A stretch of DNA of 64,000 nt from Oceanicoccus sagamiensis (lineage in GTDB: Bacteria > Pseudomonadota > Gammaproteobacteria > Pseudomonadales > Dasaniaceae), in NCBI RefSeq assembly GCF_002117105.1, contig NZ_CP019343.1, positions 372,001 through 436,000 of the forward strand, written 5' to 3'. The position numbers and the translations under genes were made by a program. Positions 1 through 7,927 of the stretch are shown here, in pieces (within the stretch, counting starts at the first letter, position 1; each line of letters opens with the position of its first letter). Under the pieces are notes generated by a model. The model made no database searches and was not told where the DNA came from. It was given only the letters and a program-made list of their open reading frames with translations.

Positions 1-50
1 GCTACCTTGCCATGGTAAGCACGGCTTACAGGTAGAGTTAAGTGACCTAA

Positions 51-75
51 AAAGGAGCTCACCGCTCCTTTTTTA
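51..75 (+). terminator. Rho-independent terminator of an upstream gene
   Basis: An 8-bp perfect stem (AAAGGAGC at 51-58 with GCTCCTTT at 64-71) with a 5-nt loop is followed by a short T run. It presumably ends a plus-strand gene lying left of the window. Only a few codons of that gene could be inside, and no reading frame across bases 1-50 is long enough to name it. Confidence 0.8.
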
Positions 76-206
76 TTGTCTGTAAATGTACCGCCTTAAT
101 TGCCTGGGATAAAAGAGACTATTGATCTTTTTGACAGAATTAGTCCTAATCTCTATGGTGTAACACGGTTTAATTTTTATCCCTTTATGATAGCCGGAAA
201 GCCCCT

Positions 207-1028
207 ATGATCGAACAACGAAACGTTTTAATCAGCCTGTTAGCCCTGATCACTATTTTTTTGGGTCAGGCACTTTCTCGCACCATTAATCGAGTGATTG
301 TCGAATCCATCAATGACTGGATGCTAGTGGGTTTTATCGCCGTTGGCATTGCGGGTGTTATTGTGCTGGCAACCCAGATTAATACGCCTGGTATAAAAGG
401 CACGTTGAGTGGGTTTATTGCAGGCCTGTTAATTTGGCGAGGTTTTGTTGATGGCCCTATGCGCGTATTTGCTGAAATATTTTCGATGGGGGCGATTGAT
501 TTTGGCGGTTTTCCCTTAAGCGGGCGCTATGCCTTATTGATGTCCACCCTGCCGGTTATGTTAGCTATGTTGGTGCTCTATGGTTTGTTAAGCCAGGAAA
601 CCCGCTGTAACTTTATGCGCTTTACGCTGCGCTGCCTGCGCTGGTCACCGGGTAAACCCACACCGGCTATGCCGCGCAGTGTTGCAAGAATTACCGCTGT
701 TGAAACGGTGTTTGTGCAATGGGGGATTTTCCTGCTGTTTTTATTTTTGGGCGGCGCCCTTAGCAGCCCCTTTTATATTGCCATGCTGGTCTGGCTGGTT
801 TATCTACTCTATCAATTACTCAAACTCAGTCAGGTAGATTATGCCTTCCGCTATGCGATTCCCGTGTGCGTGATTCTATTTTCACTGGTTGAGGTGGGCG
901 CGTTCTTTGGCTTATATCCTGAACCCTGGCAAAAACCCGCTGAGTACCCGGTGACCATTGCGGTTATGTCCATAGTGTTTATTGGTTGCTTGTTTCAGCT
1001 AGTGAAGATGCAGAAAACCAAGACTTAA
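207..1028 (+). CDS. polytopic inner-membrane protein of unknown function
   Basis: The 273-residue product is very hydrophobic, with about seven or eight predicted membrane segments (roughly residues 7-25, 36-56, 66-82, 106-128, 165-205 as one or two, 216-238 and 248-268). The only clearly polar stretch is a basic loop near residues 130-162 (several Arg and two Cys), which would face the cytoplasm. I do not recognise the family. The ATG is preceded by a weak GGAAAG ribosome site. The gene stands alone between two terminators, and its stop is followed 25 bases later by a strong hairpin shared with the convergent UbiD-like gene. A transport or membrane-structural role is possible, but nothing in the sequence shows it. 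Confidence 0.8.
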   Translation: MIEQRNVLISLLALITIFLGQALSRTINRVIVESINDWMLVGFIAVGIAGVIVLATQINTPGIKGTLSGFIAGLLIWRGFVDGPMRVFAEIFSMGAIDFGGFPLSGRYALLMSTLPVMLAMLVLYGLLSQETRCNFMRFTLRCLRWSPGKPTPAMPRSVARITAVETVFVQWGIFLLFLFLGGALSSPFYIAMLVWLVYLLYQLLKLSQVDYAFRYAIPVCVILFSLVEVGAFFGLYPEPWQKPAEYPVTIAVMSIVFIGCLFQLVKMQKTKT

Positions 1029-1053
1029 TATTGGCTGAGTGATAAAAGATAAC

Positions 1054-1080
1054 AAAAAGGCTACCTAAGTAGCCTTTTTT
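1054..1080. terminator. bidirectional terminator between convergent genes
   Basis: GGCTAC (1059-1064) pairs with GTAGCC (1069-1074) around a CTAA loop. An A run on the left and a T run on the right extend the stem and make it usable from both strands. It lies between the stops of the membrane protein (+) and the UbiD-family gene (-). Confidence 0.85.
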
Positions 1081-1108
1081 AATACTGAATTTACCAACAC
1101 GATTAGCG

Positions 1109-2758
1109 TTAACTCCAATCGGTTTGGAATAAAATATCGGCATATTTTTTATCGATTCTCTCGAAGATACCTGGCGACCCTTGTTTTAAATTGGTTCGGT
1201 TCTTTTCAGGGAAGTTTTCAACACCGCCCTCTTCCGGGAGTTGCAGTGTCGCATCAATAATCACTTTCACATTGGTTTTCTTATCCAGTGAACCCGGGTC
1301 AAGTATCAGGGTTTTATAGGTATCAATATGCGTAGCCGTATCCATACGCCAACGGGTCGAGATAGCATTTAGCACTTCCAAGCGGTTATAGACATCAACA
1401 TCGTCATCGACAATCACAATAACCTTGGCAATGGGGGCAACTTTCATCAAAAACCTTGCCATGCGCTTTGCCTGTTTTGGTTTCGTCTTTTTGATGCTGA
1501 TCCAGTAAGTGCCTAACGCACCGGTAATGGTGGCGAAGTCGGTGGTGTATTTAAATACATTTTGCAGGTCTGCCAAGATCATGCCGTTATCAGGAGCGGT
1601 CAAAATACCACCGGCTACGGACGTAAAAGAATTCACCACCCAAGGGTCTTTTCTATGGGTAATGGAAGTAATACGCATACTGTAGTTTTCTTCCTTTTTA
1701 TCGCCCATATAACCAAACAGCTCATGGTAAGGACCTTCAGGTGCCATCTCATCTAAAAGCACTTCACCCTCGATAATAATTTCAGCATGTGCCGGTACCA
1801 TATGATGGGTGGTTTCACCTTTAACAACTTCAATCGCCTGGCCCCCAAGACCGCCAGCCAGAGCGTATTCATCGACAGGGTCAGAGGTGCGTCGAATAGG
1901 AATCTGGCCACCCGATACCGTCCAGGTCAAGGGATCCTGACCGACAGCCAGCGCAATAGGCACGGTTTTTTCACCACGCTTTTTAGCGGCCTGAAACATT
2001 TTCCAACCGGTTTGACCCGGTTCGGAGTTAACCATTAAGCGGTCTTTACCCTTTATCTGGCAACGGTAAATAGCCAGGTTATAGCCCAACTCAGGGTCAG
2101 AGGTGATCACCGTGGCGGTATTAATATAACGACCGGCATCGGCCGGGTTACCCTGAATAAACTGGAACTTGGTGATATCAATTTCGTCGCCCGTTAACAC
2201 CACCTCTTTACAAGGGGCTTGTTCACGGCTGATTTCTTTGGGGGGAATTTCAGGGTACTTAAATTTGTTCTCCCGGTACATTTTCATACAATGCTCACGG
2301 GCTTTTTTGAACGAGCGAATGGGACAGTCCGGGTCAGGCTCTATGCCCAAAGCAATACAATTGGTATGGCCATTGGCAGTATGGTTGGCCAGCAACTTGC
2401 CGTTGATCCAGTCACCATCCACTTTGACCTGATCAGCAGCAACACAGGGCGTATGTGGCACACCAAATTGATCCACCAGACGGTACAGTAAACCTGGGAA
2501 TTCATAGCTTGAGCTATCGTACTGGCCCATATTCACTACAAGGTTGCGGTCTTCCAAAGCCGTATAGTAATCTCTGAGGCTTTTATAGGGCCCAAGCTTT
2601 GAAGTCCCAACACCCGGACGTTGACTGCCCGCTAGTGGCGCACAGGCACTGACGACTGTAGCACTCGCAGCCAGCACCGGCAAAGCTAAACTTTTGGAAA
2701 TAAAATCACGACGAGACTCGTCAGCGTTGGAGTTAGGTTTAGCACTTGGCTTAGTCAT
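1109..2758 (-). CDS. UbiD-family decarboxylase with a Tat lipoprotein signal
   Basis: The 549-residue protein belongs to the UbiD family, which uses prenylated FMN for reversible decarboxylation of aromatic or alpha,beta-unsaturated acids. The family's catalytic network is visible: R232 in a YR context, and the glutamate pair in the EGPYHE motif (E341 and E346), matching the Arg-Glu-Glu set of Fdc1-type enzymes. Unusually, the N-terminus carries a twin-arginine motif (SRRDFI, residues 15-20), then a hydrophobic stretch ending in VSAC with the cysteine at 39. This looks like a Tat-exported lipoprotein rather than the usual cytoplasmic enzyme. The remainder is close to ordinary UbiD length (about 490 residues). 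No ubiX-like prenyltransferase lies nearby. The substrate is unknown. Confidence 0.88.
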   Translation of the reverse strand: MTKPSAKPNSNADESRRDFISKSLALPVLAASATVVSACAPLAGSQRPGVGTSKLGPYKSLRDYYTALEDRNLVVNMGQYDSSSYEFPGLLYRLVDQFGVPHTPCVAADQVKVDGDWINGKLLANHTANGHTNCIALGIEPDPDCPIRSFKKAREHCMKMYRENKFKYPEIPPKEISREQAPCKEVVLTGDEIDITKFQFIQGNPADAGRYINTATVITSDPELGYNLAIYRCQIKGKDRLMVNSEPGQTGWKMFQAAKKRGEKTVPIALAVGQDPLTWTVSGGQIPIRRTSDPVDEYALAGGLGGQAIEVVKGETTHHMVPAHAEIIIEGEVLLDEMAPEGPYHELFGYMGDKKEENYSMRITSITHRKDPWVVNSFTSVAGGILTAPDNGMILADLQNVFKYTTDFATITGALGTYWISIKKTKPKQAKRMARFLMKVAPIAKVIVIVDDDVDVYNRLEVLNAISTRWRMDTATHIDTYKTLILDPGSLDKKTNVKVIIDATLQLPEEGGVENFPEKNRTNLKQGSPGIFERIDKKYADILFQTDWS

Positions 2759-2891
2759 TAAACACCCTTAATCGAATTTAAAATTTATCCGCTATTTTAC
2801 GTTAGAAGTTAAAGCCGGGATTAGCTCGAATAAGCATATTATTGTAAAGAATTGTATGGTTGTTGCTAACACGTACAGGTGGCGTCGCGGC

Positions 2892-3368
2892 TTATTCAGC
2901 CGCTATCAGCTTATCCAGATAATCCGCACTGGCTTCTTCAATACTGGCGCAAAGCAGCAGCTCTTCGATAATGTGCGGGTCTTCAAGCTGATCGGCAATA
3001 TCACGCCATGCGCGGGCCCCCTGGCGCTCGGCATTGGCCTGAATAGCAAGCTGGTCAATCACTGGCAGAGCCGAGAACACCTGATAATAGGTATCTCTGG
3101 CGGGCTCGATATACTGATTGATCAAGTCCGTATGCTCTGCACTGCTAGCCGGCAACACCGTTTCCACACGGGTGGCAATCTCATCTTCACGCTCGGCGCA
3201 GGCGAGTAAACCCGCTTTATGCTCGGGGAGTTGTATTGCCCAGCCACGATAACGTTCGGCGGCGGTGCGTTCGAGTCTGGATAAAAAAGCCGGCTGAGAG
3301 GCTTCGGGAATGGCACCGATATAAGGGGCGAGTAAACTACCGAAGTCGGGTATGTCGATACGTGTCAT
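2892..3368 (-). CDS. all-helical protein, possibly ferritin-like
   Basis: This 158-residue soluble protein has no signal peptide or membrane segment and appears entirely alpha-helical. I do not recognise it with certainty. Acidic residues are spaced as in a four-helix ferritin-like bundle: ERYRGW near residue 37, EREDE near 59, AERQGARAW near 113 and an IEEASADYL segment near 143. Iron or diiron binding is therefore a reasonable but weak inference. It is read on the same strand as the UbiD-like gene, with 133 bases between them, so co-transcription is possible. The ATG at 3368 has only a weak ribosome site. Confidence 0.7.
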   Translation of the reverse strand: MTRIDIPDFGSLLAPYIGAIPEASQPAFLSRLERTAAERYRGWAIQLPEHKAGLLACAEREDEIATRVETVLPASSAEHTDLINQYIEPARDTYYQVFSALPVIDQLAIQANAERQGARAWRDIADQLEDPHIIEELLLCASIEEASADYLDKLIAAE

Positions 3369-3436
3369 GGTCAGTCCTCTGGCGATGGTAAAAAACGGTA
3401 ACTATGGGGTCGAGTTAATGGTGTCAGAGTTATACC

Positions 3437-4402
3437 TTACTTATCAGTATACCTTTCACGCACCTGCCGCAAGTAACTTTGCGAGACCGGTATCACTTCA
3501 TCATTGTTCAGCACAATCAGGTATTTCGAGCCTGCTTTTTTCACCTGCTTGACGGCGGCGTCGGCCACCCAGTATGAGCGATGTACTTGCATACCCTGAT
3601 GGCATTCCAATTCCATCATCGCTGTACCGAACTTAAAACGAATCAATTCACTGCCAGCGTCGGTCCATACCTTGATAAAGTGCTCTTGGGCATGGACAGC
3701 CTGAAGTTCACCCTGGTTGTTGCTGCTTAATAGTTTTACAAAGCCAGGCTCTGGCCTTGTTGGTATCGGTGCGGGGTCGGTTTGGCTTAAAGGCTCGCCA
3801 TGTTGTAAGTCATAGCGATAAATGGGCTGTTTGAGCGCCGTAGCAAAATAATAGTTTTGCGCGGTAAAGAGCAAGAGATTAGGCGCCATAAAACTTAAGA
3901 AATTAATAAAAAAATCCAAGGACAAGCTCATCGCTAACGGCGATGACTTGCCAATCACCTGCGGCATTAAAGCATTCAAGAACTCGATATAGATATTGAT
4001 CAGATAGGCCCCAAGCCAACTTAATGCCGCGGGCGCTAACAGTGAAACCAACCAGAGGGGGGCACGCCAGGGCTTCATTATTTCAAAACCCAATAGGGCC
4101 GAGGCAATCACCGCAAGCCAACCGAGCTGAAAAAAGCCGACCCAATAAGGTACCAGTACAAAACGGACCATAAGGTCCTGCCCGCCTTGATCTGCTTTAA
4201 ACCAACCAAAATAAACACCAATCAGCACCGGCACCGCACAAAAGTATAGTAGCTTGCGGCTGATTGGCATGGCCATTAGTTGCTGCCATGCCGAGCGTGT
4301 TGTGTGGGTCTGGGTCGTCACTGTGTTTGCCAGTTTGTTATTGGGGGCTTGTCTCACCGTATTTAAGCAACACTTGCCGAACTCATGATACGTCAATCCC
4401 AT
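3437..4402 (-). CDS. membrane-anchored LytTR-family transcriptional regulator
   Basis: The N-terminal two thirds (about residues 45-195) contain four hydrophobic segments. The C-terminal ~95 residues form a LytTR DNA-binding domain, recognisable from the AxxxYI/HFIKVWT-type strand, the MQVHRSYWVA segment and the final PVSQSYLRQVRERY. Membrane-bound LytTR proteins usually bind DNA from the membrane and respond to signals there. The gene is divergent from the alpha/beta hydrolase at 4557 and shares a 154-base promoter region with it, so that gene is a natural target (inference). Translation could also start at an internal Met near residue 43, just before the first membrane segment, because the first 40 residues look unstructured and the ATG at 4402 lacks a clear ribosome site. 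Confidence 0.85.
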   Translation of the reverse strand: MGLTYHEFGKCCLNTVRQAPNNKLANTVTTQTHTTRSAWQQLMAMPISRKLLYFCAVPVLIGVYFGWFKADQGGQDLMVRFVLVPYWVGFFQLGWLAVIASALLGFEIMKPWRAPLWLVSLLAPAALSWLGAYLINIYIEFLNALMPQVIGKSSPLAMSLSLDFFINFLSFMAPNLLLFTAQNYYFATALKQPIYRYDLQHGEPLSQTDPAPIPTRPEPGFVKLLSSNNQGELQAVHAQEHFIKVWTDAGSELIRFKFGTAMMELECHQGMQVHRSYWVADAAVKQVKKAGSKYLIVLNNDEVIPVSQSYLRQVRERYTDK

Positions 4403-4556
4403 TCATAAAACTTGCCAATATGATTCACGAAAAACGCTTATATTTCATGAACTTCAGAGCGCATAATGATTAATCGATTGTATACTGATCTCATAACAAG
4501 CACCAAGCGCCCAACACTAAGCAAGCATAAAACCGTACCAACAAGGACAGGATTGA

Positions 4557-5396
4557 ATGCATATCATCATAAAAAGAACACTCTGGAGCCTACTTATCGC
4601 CGCTTTGGCAATGGTGTTAGTCGCCGTCTCGTTAATGGTGTGGATGGGGGTTGCCAAAAAAGGCATTCCGGGGCCCGATGCAGTTATAGCTCTGGCGGCA
4701 CTGGAGGACAATCCGGCGGTGCAGGCAGACTATGGTGAGCTGTTTACCCTGCGCCCCACAGCGGTAGCACCCAAGGCTGGGTTAATTATCTATCCCGGAG
4801 CCCATGCCGACCCCCGTGCCTATGTGCAAGTGATGACCAGAATTGCCGAAGCAGGCTATCTCGCTGTTGCCACCGAGATGCCTCTCGGCTATGCCTTTCT
4901 GGCACCGGACAGAGCCGAAGATGTTTACCGGGCCTATCCAAACATTCAACACTGGTTCTTAGCCGGCCACTCTCTCGGTGGCGCCATGGCTGGGCGCTAT
5001 GCTGCCACCCATGGCGACAAACTGGCAGGGCTGGCATTTTGGGATGCCTTTCCACCCGATTACAACAGCCTTGCCGATTCTAATGTACCCACCATTATGC
5101 TTTATCGCGCCACATTGGATGGGGAGCCCGAAGAAAAATTTAAAGAGAAACAGCACCTGTTTCCCAAAGCAACGGACTGGGTGCCGATTTTGGGCGGTGA
5201 CCATAAGCAGTTTGGCTCGGGCCAAGGCGGTATGTTTAAAGAGTTTGGTATGTTTATCCGCGGTATGGATGAGCAAGAATGGGAAGCAACCCAGTGGAAG
5301 CCAATGATTAGCCGCGACGAACAACAAGCGATTATCGTCAAGGCGATGCTGGCCTGGTTTGAACAAACGCTAGCGGCGCAAGCAACCGATCAGTAA
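4557..5396 (+). CDS. membrane-anchored alpha/beta hydrolase
   Basis: The 279-residue product begins with an uncleaved membrane anchor (about residues 8-30). An alpha/beta-hydrolase domain of the dienelactone hydrolase/hydrolase-5 type follows. The nucleophile elbow is GHSLGG with Ser139. The probable catalytic His is H216 in GGDHKQFG. The acid is likely the Asp in the FWDAFPPDY region near 163. The catalytic domain should face the periplasm. The substrate cannot be read from the sequence; esters or lactones are typical. AGGACAGG precedes the ATG at a good distance. The gene is divergent from a LytTR regulator and convergent with a LysR gene. Confidence 0.85.
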   Translation: MHIIIKRTLWSLLIAALAMVLVAVSLMVWMGVAKKGIPGPDAVIALAALEDNPAVQADYGELFTLRPTAVAPKAGLIIYPGAHADPRAYVQVMTRIAEAGYLAVATEMPLGYAFLAPDRAEDVYRAYPNIQHWFLAGHSLGGAMAGRYAATHGDKLAGLAFWDAFPPDYNSLADSNVPTIMLYRATLDGEPEEKFKEKQHLFPKATDWVPILGGDHKQFGSGQGGMFKEFGMFIRGMDEQEWEATQWKPMISRDEQQAIIVKAMLAWFEQTLAAQATDQ

Positions 5397-5421
5397 AGCA
5401 AAATAAGTGATTAAAGTGCAC

Positions 5422-5440
5422 TGCCTGCCAACAACAGGCA
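5422..5440. terminator. small hairpin between convergent genes
   Basis: TGCCTG (5422-5427) pairs with CAGGCA (5435-5440) around a 7-base loop, between the stops of the hydrolase (+) and the LysR gene (-). There is no T run, so its role as a terminator is uncertain. Confidence 0.35.
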
Positions 5441-5478
5441 TGGCTCTTAGCGGGAAAACATTAGCCCTATTAAGCCTC

Positions 5479-6351
5479 TTACTTAAGGCAGGCCATGGCC
5501 TCAGCAATTACCGTATTCACCCTATTAGGCAAGACTTTATTGCGATCAACAGCAAGGTACAGTGTTTCACGAATTTGATGGGGCAAACGATGTACGGTAA
5601 CCGCCGCTGTGTTGCCAAACGCTTCAATCGCATAAGTGGGCAATACCGTAAAGCCCAAGCCCATACAGACCGGCTCAAGGATTAAGTTGACCTGATTAGA
5701 AAACCCCGCCGAATCAAACTGCTTCACATGCTGAAACTCGGGATAGTTGGCACTTAAAAGCAGACCGGCGTGATAAGCCCCATCAGGGTGATCGATAAAA
5801 CCCAGAGCCATTAGTTGCTTCCAACTGGGCGTATTGATGCCTGCCGGCGTGATTAAACGCAACTCTTCCTCAGCCACCGCTGTAGAACTGATATCGGCCA
5901 AGGTTGAGGGACTGGTCATAAAGCCTATATCAACACTATTCTCCGCGATCAGCTGCTCAACACTAGCGTTAGGCGCAAAGCGATAATCAATCACCAGTTT
6001 GGGATGTTGTTGCTGCACGGTTAAGAGATGACGGTAAAGCTTGAGCCCCATACTACCCGGTGAAGCAATCCGCACCACGCCCTCATAAGCCGGATTAGCC
6101 CCCACCCGCATTTCAATCCCGGACAAGGCACTGATCACCTCCCGGCCTTCGAGGTAGAGGTTGTCTCCAGCATCAGTCAGCGTAAAGCTCTTGCCATGCC
6201 TGACCAGCAAAGGGCAGCCCAGATGGTCTTCCAATTTTCGTACATGCTGGCTAACGCCTGACTGTGTCATATTCAACTGCTCAGCGGTACGGGTGAAATG
6301 GCCTATTTCAACCAGGGTACAGAAGCTGCGTAACCAGACAGGGTTAATCAT
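5479..6351 (-). CDS. LysR-family transcriptional regulator
   Basis: At 290 residues this has the standard length. An N-terminal winged helix-turn-helix occupies about residues 1-60 (the LRSFCTLVEIGHFTRTAEQLNMTQSGVSQH region is typical). The C-terminal part is the usual two-lobed effector-binding domain. The regulator is divergent from the VOC-family gene at 6447 with 95 AT-rich bases between the start codons. In the LysR family the divergent neighbour is most often the regulated gene, so control of that gene is inferred. The effector is unknown. Confidence 0.92.
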   Translation of the reverse strand: MINPVWLRSFCTLVEIGHFTRTAEQLNMTQSGVSQHVRKLEDHLGCPLLVRHGKSFTLTDAGDNLYLEGREVISALSGIEMRVGANPAYEGVVRIASPGSMGLKLYRHLLTVQQQHPKLVIDYRFAPNASVEQLIAENSVDIGFMTSPSTLADISSTAVAEEELRLITPAGINTPSWKQLMALGFIDHPDGAYHAGLLLSANYPEFQHVKQFDSAGFSNQVNLILEPVCMGLGFTVLPTYAIEAFGNTAAVTVHRLPHQIRETLYLAVDRNKVLPNRVNTVIAEAMACLK

Positions 6352-6446
6352 TATAAAATGTACTCATAATAATAATAAATGATAATTTTACATAATTTAA
6401 CATCCTCTGTAACCTAGCTTCAACCTAAACGAAGGAGCAAACCATC
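6352..6446. promoter_or_regulatory. divergent promoter region, LysR / VOC gene
   Basis: This is a 95-bp, strongly AT-rich stretch between the start codons of the LysR regulator (-) and the VOC protein (+). It includes a run of AAT repeats near 6368-6380. It must hold both promoters and the LysR site, but I see no single unambiguous palindrome. GAAGGAGC directly upstream of 6447 is the ribosome site of the VOC gene. Confidence 0.6.
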
Positions 6447-6947
6447 ATGAGCAACGTATACCCACGCAATTTCTCGCATATCGGCATTTCAGTGCCTGAC
6501 CTGGACAAAGCCGTTAAGTTTTATACCGAAGTGATGGGCTGGTATCTGATTATGGAGCCCACTGAAATTGTTGAAGACGACAGTGCGATCGGCGAAATGT
6601 GTACCGATGTCTTTGGTGGTAATTGGGAGAAATTCCGAATTGCTCACCTCTCAACCGGTGACCGTATTGGTGTCGAAATCTTTGAGTTTAAGAATCAGGT
6701 TAACCCGGAAGATAACTTTGAGTACTGGAAGACTGGTGTATTCCACTTCTGTGTTCAAGACCCCAATGTTGAAGAACTGGCGGAAAGAATTGTCGCCGCG
6801 GGTGGTAAAAAACGGATGGAGAAACCCCGTTACTATTATCCGGGAGAAAAACCTTACCGCATGATTTATATGGAAGATCCATTTGGCAATATTCTGGAAA
6901 TCTACAGCCATAGCTATGAGCTGGTATACAGCGAAGGCGCTTATTAA
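6447..6947 (+). CDS. VOC (glyoxalase/dioxygenase fold) family protein
   Basis: The 166-residue protein has the paired beta-alpha-beta-beta-beta modules of the vicinal-oxygen-chelate superfamily. Four candidate metal ligands sit at the canonical positions: H11 (FSHIGI), E77 (GVEIFEF), H100 (VFHFCV) and E151 (ILEIYSHS). The DPFGNILEI segment is diagnostic. The His/Glu/His/Glu set suits glyoxalase I-like isomerases or related lyases and epimerases rather than extradiol dioxygenases. The substrate is not determined. A strong GAAGGAG site precedes the ATG. The gene is divergent from a LysR regulator that probably controls it, and it ends before a long hairpin. Confidence 0.87.
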   Translation: MSNVYPRNFSHIGISVPDLDKAVKFYTEVMGWYLIMEPTEIVEDDSAIGEMCTDVFGGNWEKFRIAHLSTGDRIGVEIFEFKNQVNPEDNFEYWKTGVFHFCVQDPNVEELAERIVAAGGKKRMEKPRYYYPGEKPYRMIYMEDPFGNILEIYSHSYELVYSEGAY

Positions 6948-6961
6948 TAAAGCCCGGTAAA

Positions 6962-7005
6962 ACTCGTGAGGCCTGATGCAGTGATAGATAACAGGCCTCA
7001 CTAGT
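6962..7005. terminator. long inverted repeat between convergent genes
   Basis: GTGAGGCCTG (6966-6975) pairs perfectly with CAGGCCTCAC (6992-7001) around a 16-base loop. An outer ACT/AGT pairing extends it after one mismatch. It lies between the stops of the VOC gene (+) and nei (-). There is no T run, but the stem is GC-rich enough to act in both directions. Confidence 0.6.
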
Positions 7006-7045
7006 ATTGATACGCTGCTGCTCTGTTTCGGATAATGGGTTCTGA

Positions 7046-7864
7046 TTAAGTCTGGCAGCCACCGCAATAAAAAAGATTTCTGGCATTGGCCTCTATCCGT
7101 TTGACTGGCTGCCCACACAGATGACATAGCTTAGCCTCACGGCCAAATACGGCAAAACGGGCTTGTTCAAAGGATAAACCACCTTTAAGCAACTGACGAT
7201 AGCGCTTAACAGGCTGTGTCACCCCCTCCATTTTATAACTGCGCTGACTAATAGCCAGTGTCTGCCTCCCTAAGCGAGCTCGCTGTGCGGCGTTTAATTC
7301 CCTGGCCTTTAACAAGGGGTTAATGCCTGCTGCAAATAAAATTTCTGAACGCAAATAATTACCAATACCCGCTAAAAAAGCCTGATCCAGATAGAGCGAT
7401 GACAAACTTTTACCGGAAAACTGGCGCTCTTGTAATCGCTTGTCTATTGCTTTGGCCGTCAGTGCCGGGCTGAGAATATCTGGCCCTATTTTGCTTAAAA
7501 AATGATGCGCCCATAAATTCTCTGTTTGCCAAACGCTGATATCACTGGCGCTATATAACAGAGCACTGTGATCATCGGTATGTAGGGCCACCCTGAGTTT
7601 CCGCTGTGTCTCAGGCAGCTCACCGCGAGGCATAATATACCAACGGCCATAGAGCTGGTTATGGGAATATAATGACCAGCCATGGTCAAAATGTGTCAGC
7701 AAGGCTTTACCCCGTGTCTCAACAGATAGCACGGTATGGCCTTGCAAAGTTTTATTATGCTTGCTGAGCTTGGGCTGCATCAATTGAACCTTTGCCATAG
7801 CCTGCCCTTTGAGTACTTGCTCAATACTATCGGCGGCGCGTCTGATCTCGGGCCCTTCTGGCAT
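7046..7864 (-). CDS. nei: endonuclease VIII (Nei), DNA glycosylase/AP lyase
   Basis: The 272-residue product removes oxidised pyrimidines from DNA and nicks the abasic site by beta,delta-elimination. The start is fixed at 7864 because the family needs Pro2-Glu3 right after the initiator Met: MPEGPEIRRA follows a GGGAG site at good spacing. A further in-frame start 33 bases upstream would bury the catalytic proline. The helix-two-turn-helix region and the C-terminal zinc finger (CHLCGQ ... FYCGGCQT, four Cys) are intact. The gene lies 63 bases downstream of the photolyase on the same strand, so photoreactivation and base excision repair are probably co-transcribed. Confidence 0.93.
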   Translation of the reverse strand: MPEGPEIRRAADSIEQVLKGQAMAKVQLMQPKLSKHNKTLQGHTVLSVETRGKALLTHFDHGWSLYSHNQLYGRWYIMPRGELPETQRKLRVALHTDDHSALLYSASDISVWQTENLWAHHFLSKIGPDILSPALTAKAIDKRLQERQFSGKSLSSLYLDQAFLAGIGNYLRSEILFAAGINPLLKARELNAAQRARLGRQTLAISQRSYKMEGVTQPVKRYRQLLKGGLSFEQARFAVFGREAKLCHLCGQPVKRIEANARNLFYCGGCQT

Positions 7865-7927
7865 ACATACTCCCGTAGCAAAGCTCTGTATAAGCACTGA
7901 ATATACGTTTGCGAACCTGTTCGGGAT

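Noticed and set aside
1-87. Open frame on the plus strand from base 2 to 87
   Set aside because: It runs through a strong terminator hairpin and has no family sign; the real upstream gene probably stops before base 50.
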